Below, one piece after another: positions 38,701 to 44,369 of a stretch of DNA of 64,000 nt (position 1 is its first letter; every line of letters starts with the position of its first letter). Source of the DNA: Amaurobius ferox (Eukaryota; Arthropoda; Arachnida; Araneae; Amaurobiidae); NCBI GenBank assembly GCA_951213105.1, contig OX578147.1, positions 125,395,642 to 125,459,641 on the forward strand. The letters run 5' to 3'. The position numbers and the translations under genes were made by a program. The notes under the pieces are model-generated. The model made no database searches, was not told the origin of the DNA, and worked only from the letters and a program-made list of their open reading frames with translations.

Positions 38701-41700
38701 AAGTGATAACATAGAAATGACATATATAAGAATGATGGATTTTTAAATCAACATTGTTAAAGAGAAATTTAAATGAATTGAATGTAATCACTCTTATATG
38801 TGTTATTTCTATGTTATCAGTTATATTGTTCCTTAAAATTCTGTTAATGCCCAAATACAATTATTTTATGGGCCACCCATGATTTTATTTTTAGTCACAT
38901 ATGTTGTGATAATTAAAAATCATTTTTTATTTTTTAGTGCATTTTACTATAACCATGTAACTTAAAAAGTTTTTTTATATTATTCTATTTTTAAATTTTG
39001 ATTAAGCTTATAAGTTATTCTATTTTTTATGCACTTCTAAAGTGAAAACTTTTCTTCAATATGGGCGAGATTTAATTGCTCATACTGAATGTAAGATGTT
39101 GTCGTTGTTGAGACCCAGACCGTCCGACCTACCAGAAAGGTGTAAGGTAACTGTTTGAACGGCCGGGAAGTGCCACTCAATTTAGACCGGAACCAAGTGG
39201 GGGAGACATCCACAGGAACTGTACCCTCTTTCCCCTACCACCAACCTCTCGGAAGGACTTACGGACCCACATGTTTAACGTGATCGTACTCTGCATGAAC
39301 ACGGTGGCAGTTGTGGCAGCATGCAAATCCAGCGCGCAAACCACGGGGCTACCGTGCCCGAAACGTGCCAACAGCACACTGTGTTCCCAGGTGGTCACCC
39401 ACTCAAGTACTAACCGTGTCCAATGCTGCCTGACTTCGGTGATCTAACGAGAATTGGTGTTTTCAGCACGGTACGGCCATTGGCCATACTGAAGGTAAGT
39501 GAATTGGAATGTAATTGAATTGTAAGTGAATTGAATACTGAATGTAAGTTAATTGGGAGAACGAGGGTGGTCATGTGCAGTGGCTAGATTGAAAGAGCTC
39601 GCGAAGAGAGCTCAAGGAGTTAGTGAGTGCTGGCAAATACAAGATAGACCTGCAACGTGCATATTATACATGTGTAGCAGGTGGCATGAAAAAGCTCATA
39701 AAATTGCGCTCATCGAAGTAGGAGCTAAGCTCTTGACTTGTGAAGTGAGTTACGAGCATCATTAAGATAAGAATATTATATAGTCTTATCATTAAGATAA
39801 GAATATTATTTTATTTTTGTGGTAACATAAATAGAAAAGTATGACAAAATCTACAAAAACCTGAGGGTTGAGGTAATAGGTAACAGAGGTGAGATCTTCC
39901 CTCACAGACCACAGTAGACAATAATAAATAGTAAAAAAATCTGATGTGGGCAACACATGTCTTTCCTTCCTAATGCAATAAATTTACTACTTTTACAGTA
40001 AAAAAATAGGTTATTCTTATAGTAGATACTGATATTCATAACAAGATATTGAATTTTTGTCAATTAGTCATCATTTTCATTGATTTAGCATCATTTTTTT
40101 CCATTTGGCAAGATTTTCGTTAATTTGGCAACATTTAAAAAAGTCACCAAGTTGGCGACATTCCGCCAAATTCGTCGCCAAGAGGACGGAGAAATAAGTT
40201 ATTCTTATAGCAGATAAATAACTATTGGCATTCAAATACAAAAGTATTACTCAAAGTATCTTTGCTCATGCATGGAATGAGCTAGATCCACAAGAATGAT
40301 TTCACCAAATTTATCGCATGATATTACATATGAAAAGTGAACATGTTTCTCAACAGTTAATATTTTTTTTTCATTTATGGGATTTTTTGATAAATTTATT
40401 TGAAAAATTTGCAATATCTCGAGAACGGTTCATGCTAGCATTCTAAAGTTTATGTCAATTGTTTTCAAAGGAAAAATTACATAAGAAATGTCTATTTGCG
40501 TAACTTTATTAATGGTTTTGATTTTATGATGATTTTTTCAAAATTTAATTTGAAAATTTAGGGGGTTCCAAACATTCGATTGTATTTAAAAACAATAGGC
40601 TTCCAGTATTCATAGATTGTAATTTTTGTACTAAATTTCATTCAAATCGCTCCGTTCATGAGATATCATCTCCACAGAGTAACTGACACACACACACAGA
40701 CATCCCCTCAAAAATGTTCGATTCGTGATCAGGGATGCTTGAAACGTGCTCTCCTGTTGAAAACTCATTCGAATTTTCGACCCTGTCACAATCCTTTCCT
40801 TATACATTATACTATGTATATAAGGAAAGTAATAAAAATATAATTTTTAAAATATATTTAACTTAATTATTTTACTTTACTTAAAACTGCAAATTAGAAA
40901 GCATAAATAATTTGTTGCAATATCAGAGAGACATAAAATGTATGTTTTCTGGAGAATGAACCATATAGCATATTAAAATTAATTCTGATTTACGTCTGTC
41001 CTACTGAATACAATTTTAAACTTCAATCACATGAAATATAAAGTGTTAAAATTAGTTTTGTTTTCTCAAGCTTCAGGATTTTCTAAATTTTGATTGCAAT
41101 GACACTGTGGTTCTTAATATGGAAATTGAAATATAAATTTATATACACATGTACATCTACAAACTATTAGAGTTATAGCGAAAATTGCATTTCAATTAAT
41201 TTTTCCATCTACCAGTATGCAGCATTTTGAAATAAAATGCATTTTTAAATAAAATTTTAATAACACTATTTGGCAGTTCGATTGTAACCAGCAGAAATTT
41301 GAATACAGAAGTAAATTTATTCGGTTGATTCTTGAGATTTGTTAAAGGGCACTAACTATTAACATAGGATGAATAATATTCGGAAAAATACTCAAAAGAA
41401 AAGCATTAAATAAAAATCAATATCATACAAGAAATTGAGACAGAAAAGTACTTTCACCTAAAATATAATTGTCTAGCTGTAACAAAATATGAATTTTGGG
41501 ATGCCTTAAAAACAGATGGTTGATAAAATCTTAAAATTACTAAAACAAAAAATGGATCTAGTTTCATATTATCAAAAATGGAGAAATTGGGAACAAATAA
41601 TAGAAATCAAAGCACAATTCAAAAAATTAAACTGGAAAATTAGCAGAGAACTTAATAAAAAGAAACAGTTCGTAAACCGTACACAAGCACTTCCTTTTAT

Positions 41701-41884
41701 GGTAATGGTGATCATAAAACTATCTGACTAAAATGGAATACAGTTTTTTGACAAAAATAAAATGAAGCATACCTTCTTTAATCTTTTTTCTGCGACCTAA
41801 AGTACCTAAATATTCGAAAAAAGATTCATCTTTCTTTTTTTGAGGAGTAACTGGTCGAGGAGATTTTGGGCGTGGAGATGTCAT
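8711..41884 (-). CDS. parvin: Parvin (actopaxin/affixin family), ten coding exons, 3' end missing
   Basis: Parvins are cytoplasmic adaptors with two calponin-homology (CH) domains. They join integrin-linked kinase and PINCH at integrin adhesions and link them to actin. The coding exons join as 41884-41773, 38259-38170, 32430-32257, 26296-26153, 22893-22778, 20842-20784, 16836-16817, 16686-16625, 10413-10345 and 8885-8711, each bounded by AG and GT with matching phase, giving 340 codons plus one base. Residues 1-37 are a basic, proline-rich start (MTSPRPKSP, then GRRKKIKE). CH1 runs from about residue 85 to 192, with VLIEWINDEL and KDIEEDLYDGQVLQKLL, followed by FRAPIRLPENV and VVVVQKREG. CH2 starts near 252 and includes FDTLFDHAPDKLQVVKK and LLMGLLEGYFVPL. 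Vertebrate parvins are about 370 residues, so only the final ~25 codons are absent. Introns span 130 to 6,211 bp and are loaded with transposable elements. The family call is firm. The paralogue cannot be named, and many arthropods carry a single parvin. Confidence 0.94.
9712..9861 (-). mobile_element. SINE, 5'-truncated, tRNA/5S family shared tail
   Basis: Reading on the minus strand it holds the last part of the SINE body (CCCCACTGGGTTCCGGTCTA) and the tail module ending GGACGGTCTGGGTCTCAACAA. TCATATTATTGTGT flanks it at 9698-9711 and 9862-9875. The truncation at the body end is as expected for LINE-driven insertion. Confidence 0.8.
9876..10007 (-). mobile_element. Two stand-alone copies of a 59-bp SINE-tail module
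   Basis: Exact 59-bp segments lie at 9876-9934 and 9949-10007, differing at a few bases. Each starts (minus strand) CCGGCCGTCCAAATAG and ends GGACGGTCTGGGTCTTCA. Each is bordered by TCATATTATTGTGT (9862-9875, 9935-9948, 10008-10021). The ends of the module can pair (GGCCGTCC with GGACGGTC). Either tail-only retroposition into the same target or tandem duplication of a 73-bp unit made this array. Confidence 0.7.
10345..10413 (-). CDS. parvin: Parvin coding exon 9 (CH2)
   Basis: Encodes 23 residues beginning SLMTFVNTHLNKINLEVTDL and ending DTQ, which match the conserved CH2 stretch of parvins. The acceptor is TTTTCAG|TCTCTT and the donor ACTCAG|GTAATA. Phase 0 at both ends. Confidence 0.95.
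11449..11526. repeat. Minisatellite, three copies of a GGAACACATTGAAATACAT motif
   Basis: The 19-bp motif occurs at about 11454, 11482 and 11501. The first two copies are followed by AAATACCA or a direct junction to the next. Confidence 0.65.
11688..13496 (+). mobile_element. Non-autonomous Helitron 1, carrying four SINE-like units
   Basis: The 5' end TCTATATAATAAAAGGC follows an A, and the 3' end is a short hairpin (CGCCAAAGGCG) then GCTAG followed by T. These are Helitron ends (5' TC, 3' CTRR, insertion between A and T). The left half has GTTTCGCGACCGCGCG and a GAGCTC...TATATAAATT block. The right half is a tandem array of tRNA-like SINE units. No Rep/helicase frame is present, so movement would depend on another Helitron. 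A second copy follows directly. Confidence 0.75.
12485..13420 (+). repeat. Array of four tRNA-derived SINE units inside Helitron 1
   Basis: The units repeat about every 200-245 bp. Pol III A-box-like TAGCCCAGTGG sequences lie at about 12719, 12933 and 13173, and B-box-like GGGTTCGAT sequences at about 12518, 12763, 12976 and 13217. Each head is followed by a body with ACGATCACGTTAAACATGTG and CCCCCACTGGGTTCC. Inner units join through GGGTGAATAAAAAGAAAGTT. Only the last unit keeps the start of the tail module (CCTGGCCGTCCAAACAG). The open frames of 90-180 codons here are by-products of the repeats. Confidence 0.8.
13497..15062 (+). mobile_element. Non-autonomous Helitron 2, head-to-tail with Helitron 1
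   Basis: It starts TAAATAATAAAAGGCAATG, lacking the exact TC of copy 1, and ends with the same CGCCAAAGGCGGCTAG at 15047-15062. It matches copy 1 along its whole length with scattered substitutions, an extra short stretch near 14040-14060 and one SINE unit fewer. A further TATAATGATAAAAGACAG-like start follows its end, as if a third copy had begun. Confidence 0.75.
14290..14955 (+). repeat. Array of three tRNA-derived SINE units inside Helitron 2
   Basis: B-box-like GGGTTCGAT lies at about 14329, 14574 and 14787, and A-box-like sequence at about 14530 and 14746. The third unit has a deletion after its B box, running straight into GGAGTACGATCACG. The last unit ends with the tail start CCTGGCCGTCCAACCAG. 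Confidence 0.8.
15063..16624. other. Parvin intron 8 sequence right of the Helitrons
   Basis: It holds a direct repeat pair of about 110 bp, at about 15571-15683 and 16152-16265 (shared ATAGCACAGAA, GTTTATTATTATTTT and ATACTTTATATATA), and the 21-bp insertion at 15847. Nothing else was recognised. Confidence 0.45.
15847..15867 (-). mobile_element. 21-bp remnant of the SINE-tail module with target duplication
   Basis: TAACTATTTGGACGACCGGG plus T is nearly the first 20 bases (minus strand) of the 59-bp module. The 14-bp AATCTTTATCATGC stands on both sides (15833-15846 and 15868-15881). The part present is the 5' side of the module and the 3' tail is missing, the reverse of normal 5' truncation. 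Confidence 0.6.
16625..16686 (-). CDS. parvin: Parvin coding exon 8 (start of CH2)
   Basis: Encodes ERDAFDTLFDHAPDKLQVVK plus a final K, almost invariant among animal parvins. The acceptor is TCTGCAG|AGAGAG and the donor AAAAAG|GTAATT. Intron 7, which separates it from the microexon, is only 130 bp. The exon ends in phase 0. Confidence 0.95.
16817..16836 (-). CDS. parvin: Parvin microexon 7 (20 bp)
   Basis: This 20-base exon, TGATCTTGGAATGCGCTTTG, has a strong acceptor (TTTTTCAG) and a consensus donor (GTAAGT). It takes two bases from exon 6 and leaves one for exon 8, adding DDLGMRF to the linker before CH2. Without it exon 6 cannot join exon 8 in frame, so it is needed for the model. Its residues are in the poorly conserved linker, so homology gives little extra support. 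Confidence 0.8.
16837..19602. other. Parvin intron 6, left part
   Basis: AT-rich. It contains an (AAAT)n run at about 17476-17508 and a 43-base A run at 17692-17734. Open frames of up to 77 codons resemble no known protein. Confidence 0.4.
19603..19960 (+). pseudogene. Unrecognised coding-like fragment in parvin intron 6
   Basis: A frame of about 84 codons from the stop at 19603-19605 to the TGA at 19858-19860 reads like protein (KDFVEKLLHRTFIFCP, LTHVAETLRNEAEKEKNH) and has no ATG near its start. A second frame upstream seems to continue it, implying a frameshift. Two AATAAA motifs follow the stop. It could be the 3' end of a processed pseudogene or of a transposon gene. I do not recognise the family. 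Confidence 0.3.
19961..22777. other. Parvin intron 6 (right) and intron 5
   Basis: Besides exon 6 there is only AT-rich sequence. At 21342 ACAGAGTGACCAAAAAGTCA looks like the end of a mariner-type element, but no matching second end was found. Confidence 0.35.
20784..20842 (-). CDS. parvin: Parvin coding exon 6 (inter-CH linker)
   Basis: Encodes KREGMLHTRTVAEELTSTY plus two bases of the next codon. It matches the KREG linker that follows VVVVQ in parvins. The acceptor is GTTATAG|AAAAGA and the donor TATGA|GTAAGT. At 59 bp it is short, but phase and homology fix it. Confidence 0.88.
22778..22893 (-). CDS. parvin: Parvin coding exon 5 (end of CH1)
   Basis: Encodes residues 174-212, with IHSKNIVAILHLLVSLARHF and APIRLPENVVVNVVVVQ, the conserved end of CH1 and the linker. 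The acceptor is TGTATAG|GTATTC and the donor GTTCAG|GTATGT. The exon ends in phase 0. Confidence 0.94.
23493..23656. mobile_element. Small TA-flanked MITE, Tigger/pogo-like ends
   Basis: The ends CAGTGAAAACTGTC and (reverse complement of the right end) CAGTGAAACCTGAC are inverted repeats with two mismatches. TA lies on both sides. The 164-bp interior has degenerate copies of AATATTGTTACAG and no coding capacity. Confidence 0.65.
24431..24615. repeat. Foldback palindrome, arms about 70-80 bp
   Basis: CTGCCTATAAGGGGC at 24448 pairs with GCCCCTTATAGGCAG at 24583, and the match continues inward through GATACCAGCA/TGCTGGTATC to a short A-rich loop at about 24512-24530. Related, more decayed sequence lies at about 24660-24890 and 25300-25500 (shared GTATCTGCA, GTGAAACCA and TCTCCATA-like pieces), suggesting a small family of foldback elements in this intron. 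Confidence 0.7.
24616..26152. other. Parvin intron 4, right part
   Basis: Apart from the decayed foldback relatives noted above, no gene or clear repeat was seen. Confidence 0.4.
26153..26296 (-). CDS. parvin: Parvin coding exon 4 (CH1)
   Basis: Encodes residues 126-173, with EKLMNVKLDVVEVTQSEEGQ and later WNQAKWNVES, matching the middle of CH1. The acceptor is TTTCATAG|AAAAGC and the donor GTTGAGA|GTATAA. One base is carried over to exon 5. Confidence 0.93.
26320..27888. other. Parvin intron 3, left part
   Basis: AT-rich sequence. No gene, RNA or clear repeat was recognised. Confidence 0.4.
27889..29634 (-). mobile_element. DNA element with ~290-bp inverted ends and a broken ORF of an unclassified repeat family
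   Basis: The arms at about 27889-28190 and 29331-29634 are inverted copies, with shared TTTTGGTATCGTTTTAAAGC, AAATCGAATTT and TATTTTTCACTATATTTTT. Between them lies a decayed coding region on the minus strand. The outer ends are blurred and no target duplication could be fixed. The layout suggests a DNA transposon with long terminal inverted repeats. Confidence 0.6.
28335..28985 (-). pseudogene. C-terminal half of an unclassified transposon-type protein, frameshifted
   Basis: Reading on the minus strand, the pieces in order are THSVCVCTIHQNFKLM, a CNPPQPACYPGDCKKC cysteine cluster, YKQWLSVDRSTLETV, NDFLDSFCE, HSFVAKQQ, FTENYSFVLQDEVQGFHWNN, then (after a TAG at about 28448) ATIHPCVTYF and HVSFVIISECLVHDT. 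From memory these motifs recur in anonymous multi-copy predicted proteins of arthropods and cnidarians. I cannot assign them to a named superfamily. The acidic residues in ENYSF and HDT could belong to a nuclease site, but that is a guess. At least two frameshifts and one stop are present, and the N-terminal half is missing. Confidence 0.6.
30260..31774 (+). mobile_element. Non-autonomous Helitron 3 (3' part) with SINE array
   Basis: It ends with GCCAAAGGCGGCTAG then T, as copies 1 and 2 do. The left part is a run of ATGGATATTTTAAAT-type minisatellite units (about 30270-30540) that also occurs, shorter, in copies 1 and 2. The Helitron 5' end (TC...AATAAAAGGC) was not found, so the 5' part is lost or different. 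It lies in parvin intron 3. Confidence 0.65.
30560..31680 (+). repeat. Array of about five tRNA-derived SINE units inside Helitron 3
   Basis: B-box-like sequence lies at about 30609, 30854, 31099 and 31482, and one unit near 31240 keeps only GATTCCCGCCACTGCC. A-box-like TAGCCCAGTGG lies at about 30811 and 31225, with changed versions at 31047 and 31436. The third unit has a partial internal inversion or fold (CTTCCGAG/GACTTACGGACC, about 31130-31165). The last unit carries the full tail start CTTGGCCGTCCAAACAG. Confidence 0.8.
32257..32430 (-). CDS. parvin: Parvin coding exon 3 (start of CH1)
   Basis: Encodes residues 68-125, with DDPKLKELINVLIEWINDEL and IIVKDIEEDLYDGQVLQKLL, the most diagnostic part of the parvin CH1 domain. 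The acceptor is TTTACAG|AGGAAT and the donor CTACTAG|GTAAAT. One base is carried over. Confidence 0.95.
32875..33225 (+). pseudogene. Unrecognised coding-like fragment in parvin intron 2
   Basis: A frame of 116 codons ends at 33223-33225. The second half is less skewed in composition than usual for this AT-rich DNA (FFTPIGTCHIRSLAHMK, VLGTGKKVRELLKLVLSN) and may be decayed coding sequence. There is no domain I recognise, no clear splice context and no homologous piece elsewhere in the window. A chance frame is possible. Confidence 0.2.
34320..34560 (+). repeat. Retroelement 3'-end relic
   Basis: Contains ACCAAGTTTCATGGTCGCAC, GACTGACTGCACACATACAT and TTTTATTATACAAGA, a pattern typical of decayed 3' ends of non-LTR elements or their SINE partners in invertebrates. 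No coding part is seen. Confidence 0.35.
34686..36011 (+). pseudogene. Reverse transcriptase part of the non-LTR element
   Basis: One frame runs from about 34686 to 36011 with a single internal TGA at 35343-35345, just before SHTKVIIIPK, where the family usually has Trp, so TGG>TGA is likely. Motif A is IFLDIEGTFDKV and motif B is GCPQGGVLSPILW. Motif C is GYADDDVI, with both catalytic Asp kept. A TAA at 36009-36011 ends it inside SVNL-stop-KT, where the family has NPxKT. The frame then shifts by one near 36050. Confidence 0.8.
36539..37036 (+). pseudogene. RNase H domain of the non-LTR element
   Basis: A separate frame encodes a type I RNase H: WYTNGSKLGTSTGAGV (first motif), FQAEVFAILM (catalytic Glu), ICSDSQAVLMAL (second Asp) and YWVPGHSGIPGNKMAD (final motif). 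The first catalytic Asp, normally in TDGS, is Asn here, so even this frame would be inactive. A TAA directly follows MAD. The domain continues in another frame from about 37084 (NELTRRIVYD, KLQCENWRNT). Confidence 0.8.
38170..38259 (-). CDS. parvin: Parvin coding exon 2
   Basis: Encodes VNELTAEGKNAIDAPGSP and the following PDYLPQDYILG linker, matching the position of the EVSELQEEG linker of other parvins. The acceptor is TTACAG|TGAATG and the donor TTTTGG|GTAAAT. It is entered and left in the same phase (one base carried over). Confidence 0.88.
38530..38983. repeat. Large palindrome in parvin intron 1
   Basis: The left arm (38530 to about 38742) and right arm (about 38785 to 38983) are inverted copies at roughly 85-90 percent by eye. 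Matching blocks include TTTTTAAGTTACAT/ATGTAACTTAAAAA, TTAACAGAATTTTAAGGAAC/GTTCCTTAAAATTCTGTTAA and GATAACATAGAAAT/ATTTCTATGTTATC. The loop is about 40 bp. It has no coding capacity. It is either a foldback transposon or a solo MITE with very long arms, and would form a hairpin in parvin pre-mRNA. Confidence 0.85.
39096..39484 (-). mobile_element. Composite SINE: 5S rRNA + tRNA-like + shared body and tail
   Basis: On the minus strand it starts with a 5S-rRNA-derived head (GCCAATGGCCGTACC, GATCACCGAAGTCAGGCAGC, AGTACTTGAGTGGGTGACC, about 39375-39484). It continues into a tRNA-like piece that keeps the A-box area (GGTAGCCCCGTGGTTTGCGC) but has lost the B-box area, then the body (GATCACGTTAAACATGTGG) and the tail ending GGTCTGGGTCTCAACAACGA. 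CATACTGAA(T/G)GTAAG flanks it (39081-39095, 39485-39499), so it was inserted as a full unit. Confidence 0.88.
39500..40559. other. Parvin intron 1 sequence
   Basis: It contains TTAAGATAAGAATATTAT duplicated at about 39762 and 39790 and a stretch of TTTGGCAACATT-like words near 40100-40180 (a relative of words near 6090 and 60330). No gene is seen. The 70-codon frame at 39553-39765 has no recognisable domain. Confidence 0.4.
40560..40832 (+). repeat. Interspersed repeat with hairpin end (relative of 8400-8692)
   Basis: It contains GATATCATCTCCACAGAGT, ACACACACAGACATC, GATCAGGGATGCTTGAAACG and a terminal stem-loop CTTTCCTTATA/TATAAGGAAAG. The order of parts matches the copy near parvin exon 10. 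Probably a retroelement 3' end. Confidence 0.45.
41773..41884 (-). CDS. parvin: Parvin coding exon 1 (start codon)
   Basis: The ATG is at 41884-41882. The exon encodes residues 1-37, a basic serine/proline-rich leader ending GRRKKIKE, which resembles the N-terminus of animal parvins (RRKK before the acidic linker). The donor reads GAAG|GTATGC. The exon ends after the first base of a codon. Confidence 0.88.
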
Positions 41885-42060
41885 ATTTACAAACGTGAAA
41901 ATGATGTTTTCCTTTGAAGCAGAAAAAAGCGAAAATTCAGTTTTCTACTACGCATGTGCTAACACAAATCAGGTGGGCAGTATGTGGGAGTTATCACATG
42001 ACTTAACCTTCCTCCTAGCAACAGCTTAGCAACCAAGTTTGTAGGACAAGTGGCTTTGAT
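41885..42060 (-). promoter_or_regulatory. parvin: Presumed parvin 5' UTR and proximal promoter
   Basis: This stretch directly upstream of the parvin ATG is richer in G+C than the surrounding intron DNA and free of recognisable transposon sequence. On the gene strand it holds two close copies of a GTTGCTA-type motif and a GTCATGTGA E-box-like motif. No TATA box is obvious. The call rests on position. A non-coding first exon further upstream is equally possible. Confidence 0.3.
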
Positions 42061-42277
42061 GTTTATACGGATCCTGAATTGAGATCCAAATAGTTTGGTT
42101 TATAAAGTGCATCACCAAACATTCTGCCTACAAAACATCAACATATACTCAAAGACAAATTGATGTCTATAAAATTATTTACTCTGAAAACAAAATGATA
42201 AACATTTTAACTATAGAATTTATTAATAACGGAAATGTTGTTGGATACTTTATTAGGGTAATCATACAACAAATTTG

Positions 42278-42350
42278 TTACTTCCCGGCCGTCCAAACGG
42301 TTACCTTACACCTTTCTGGTAGGTCGAACGGTCTGGGTCTCAACAACATC
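42278..42350 (+). mobile_element. SINE-tail module alone, with target duplication
   Basis: It holds only CTTCCCGGCCGTCCAAACGG through GGTCTGGGTCTCAACAACAT. CAACAAATTTG lies on both sides (42267-42277 and about 42353-42363). It is a third independent example of the ~60-bp module inserted without the SINE body. Confidence 0.7.
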
Positions 42351-42439
42351 AACAACAAATTTGCTATGCAGTTTACTGATCCACGTTGACGAACTTTAAA
42401 ACATGCCACAACGTTAGGATATAACATTTCAATAATTTC

Positions 42440-43740
42440 AAGAATATTAATCAATTTATATATTTGATGGTCGTGAAATATAGTATACCATTGGTCGCAT
42501 TTGACGAATGGAAATTTAATATTGCGGGGTTATTCAGTTTTCACTATCATGACTTGCGTATTGACAAAAATCAACGTATTGATAAAAATCAAAGTATGAT
42601 CAAGGAGGATATTTTGAATAAATATTACAACGATAATGTAATAACATATACCGACAAAGTTGTTTCTAATTTTTTTACACTTACTTGTATCAAATATTAT
42701 GTGGAAGTTCTAAGTAATAATTATCAAGATGAACTTATGTATATCAAACTACACCTTACAGGCCGTACTATAAAAAATAAAATTAAGACCTTATATAAAT
42801 GGGTCTTGATTCCGAAACGTCATAAAACCCCGGTAAAATTCCGCCCCCGTAACAGTCGGTTTCAAGACTTATTTGACTATAGCTAATTCCAAGCTATTAG
42901 CTCTGCTGAAAAATGTCATGACAAAAATCAAGCATAAAGGAACCATTATCGTAAACTAAGTACTAAACAAACTCAAATTCTTCCTTGATCGTTTGAAATT
43001 CCGAAGTTACGATTTTAAAGATCTTTTAATAATATTGATCTTGATGATCTTCTTAATATTTTATTGGAGATTTAGGAGATTTATGAATTGCATGAATGCA
43101 TTATATTAAGTAAATATAAAGCCCTGATCATAATTGTTCTGTTCGAAAATACACTATTTAACGGTACTAACTATTATCAGCAAGTCAAAGGCATTCCAAT
43201 GGGTGGAGGATGTTTCTCACTCCTTGTAGACATATACCTGGATAAATATGCGGAAGTATTTTCGTTTTGTGGATGACATTCTTGTGGGACATTGCGAAAA
43301 TGTGCCGGATTTTGACTTTAGATTCTACCCAGATAATTTAGAACTCACAGAAACACACATGGAACATAAAATTCAAGTGGATTTCCTGGATATTAGTATC
43401 CTTTACGATAACAACAATTGTTTATATACCATTTTATACGGCAAAAAAAAATACTTTCAAGATAAGTATTAACCACATTATCGATTCGAACTCAAATTTG
43501 AGTAAAAATATATTACGAAAAATTATTGTAAATCATCTGAAACCTAATCAAAGAATCCAAACTTTTAAAAAAGATCGAACTACCAATGACAGAAGAATAA
43601 TGCAAGAGGCGATTAAGAAACATTATCCAGCACATTTCCTTAGACATTATTATAATACTGTATACAACGATGTTAAAAACGCTTATTTTAAGGATATAAC
43701 ATGTACACACATGTGATGTTATCGAAATTGGAAATAGTAA
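42440..43740 (+). pseudogene. Reverse-transcriptase relic, Penelope-like in appearance
   Basis: Pieces in several frames follow reverse-transcriptase order: YKWVLIPKRHKTPVKFRP (about 42796), SYDFKDL (motif A area, about 43006), YYQQVKGIPMGGG (motif B, about 43168), RFVDDILVGHC (motif C, about 43258) and QVDFLDISILYDNN (about 43376). A basic C-terminal piece (43498-43716, HYPAHFLRHYYN) follows. Frameshifts separate the pieces and the YVDD/FVDD box is intact. GIPMGG and FLDI motifs suit Penelope-like or related unclassified reverse transcriptases better than the LTR or LINE classes. No GIY-YIG domain was found. Confidence 0.55.
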
Positions 43741-44086
43741 CTGTGTGGTTTACCTACACAAGGAATTTACTGATAGCGCACCCTAGTGGTAGTATAATAC
43801 TATATATGGACGGCACTCTCCTTTATCAACGTTTCTTTGCCTTTCTCATTAAGGTTTCTTACTTCGGCTTTGTACTTCGGATTTTTCTTCGATACTCTTT
43901 TCCACGGTCAGTGTCTTGTGCCCAACACCCTTTCGGAAGTTAAGTTTCGGCAAAGTATTTGGCACCGGAAGTGTTACCTGGGTGTAATAGCATGTTATAA
44001 CCGGGAGCGAGGGGTCACAATCCCCCTCGGCCATTTATGCTTTCCCATTGTCTTGATTCCCATTTTTTCCTTAGTATTTTTATTTG

Positions 44087-44120
<34 letters not shown>

Positions 44121-44245
44121 TTACTCTAAGACAAAAACATCGACGCCCCCCCCCCAAGAAAAAAAAATAATCCGATAGTAATGAAACTGTACATGCAAAC
44201 ACCCGTCGACCGAATATGCAAATCTTCAAACATTCGCTGCCAATG
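43741..44245. other. Region between the RT relic and the Tc1 relic
   Basis: Around 43918-44010 GGAAGTTAAGT, AAAGTATTTGG and ACCTGGGTG occur in the order seen in 5S rRNA and may be a very decayed 5S-derived head. A TA microsatellite occupies 44088-44119, followed by a C run. No gene is seen. Confidence 0.3.
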
Positions 44246-44369
44246 AATGAATAGTCGGATTTACAGCGCATTGAAACTGAGCTCCATGGTGGTGTATATA
44301 AGGGGCGAAACCCGCTTTCAGGAACGAAACGTGCAGTGTATTTCGATTGCGTTTACGTACCTTGATTGT

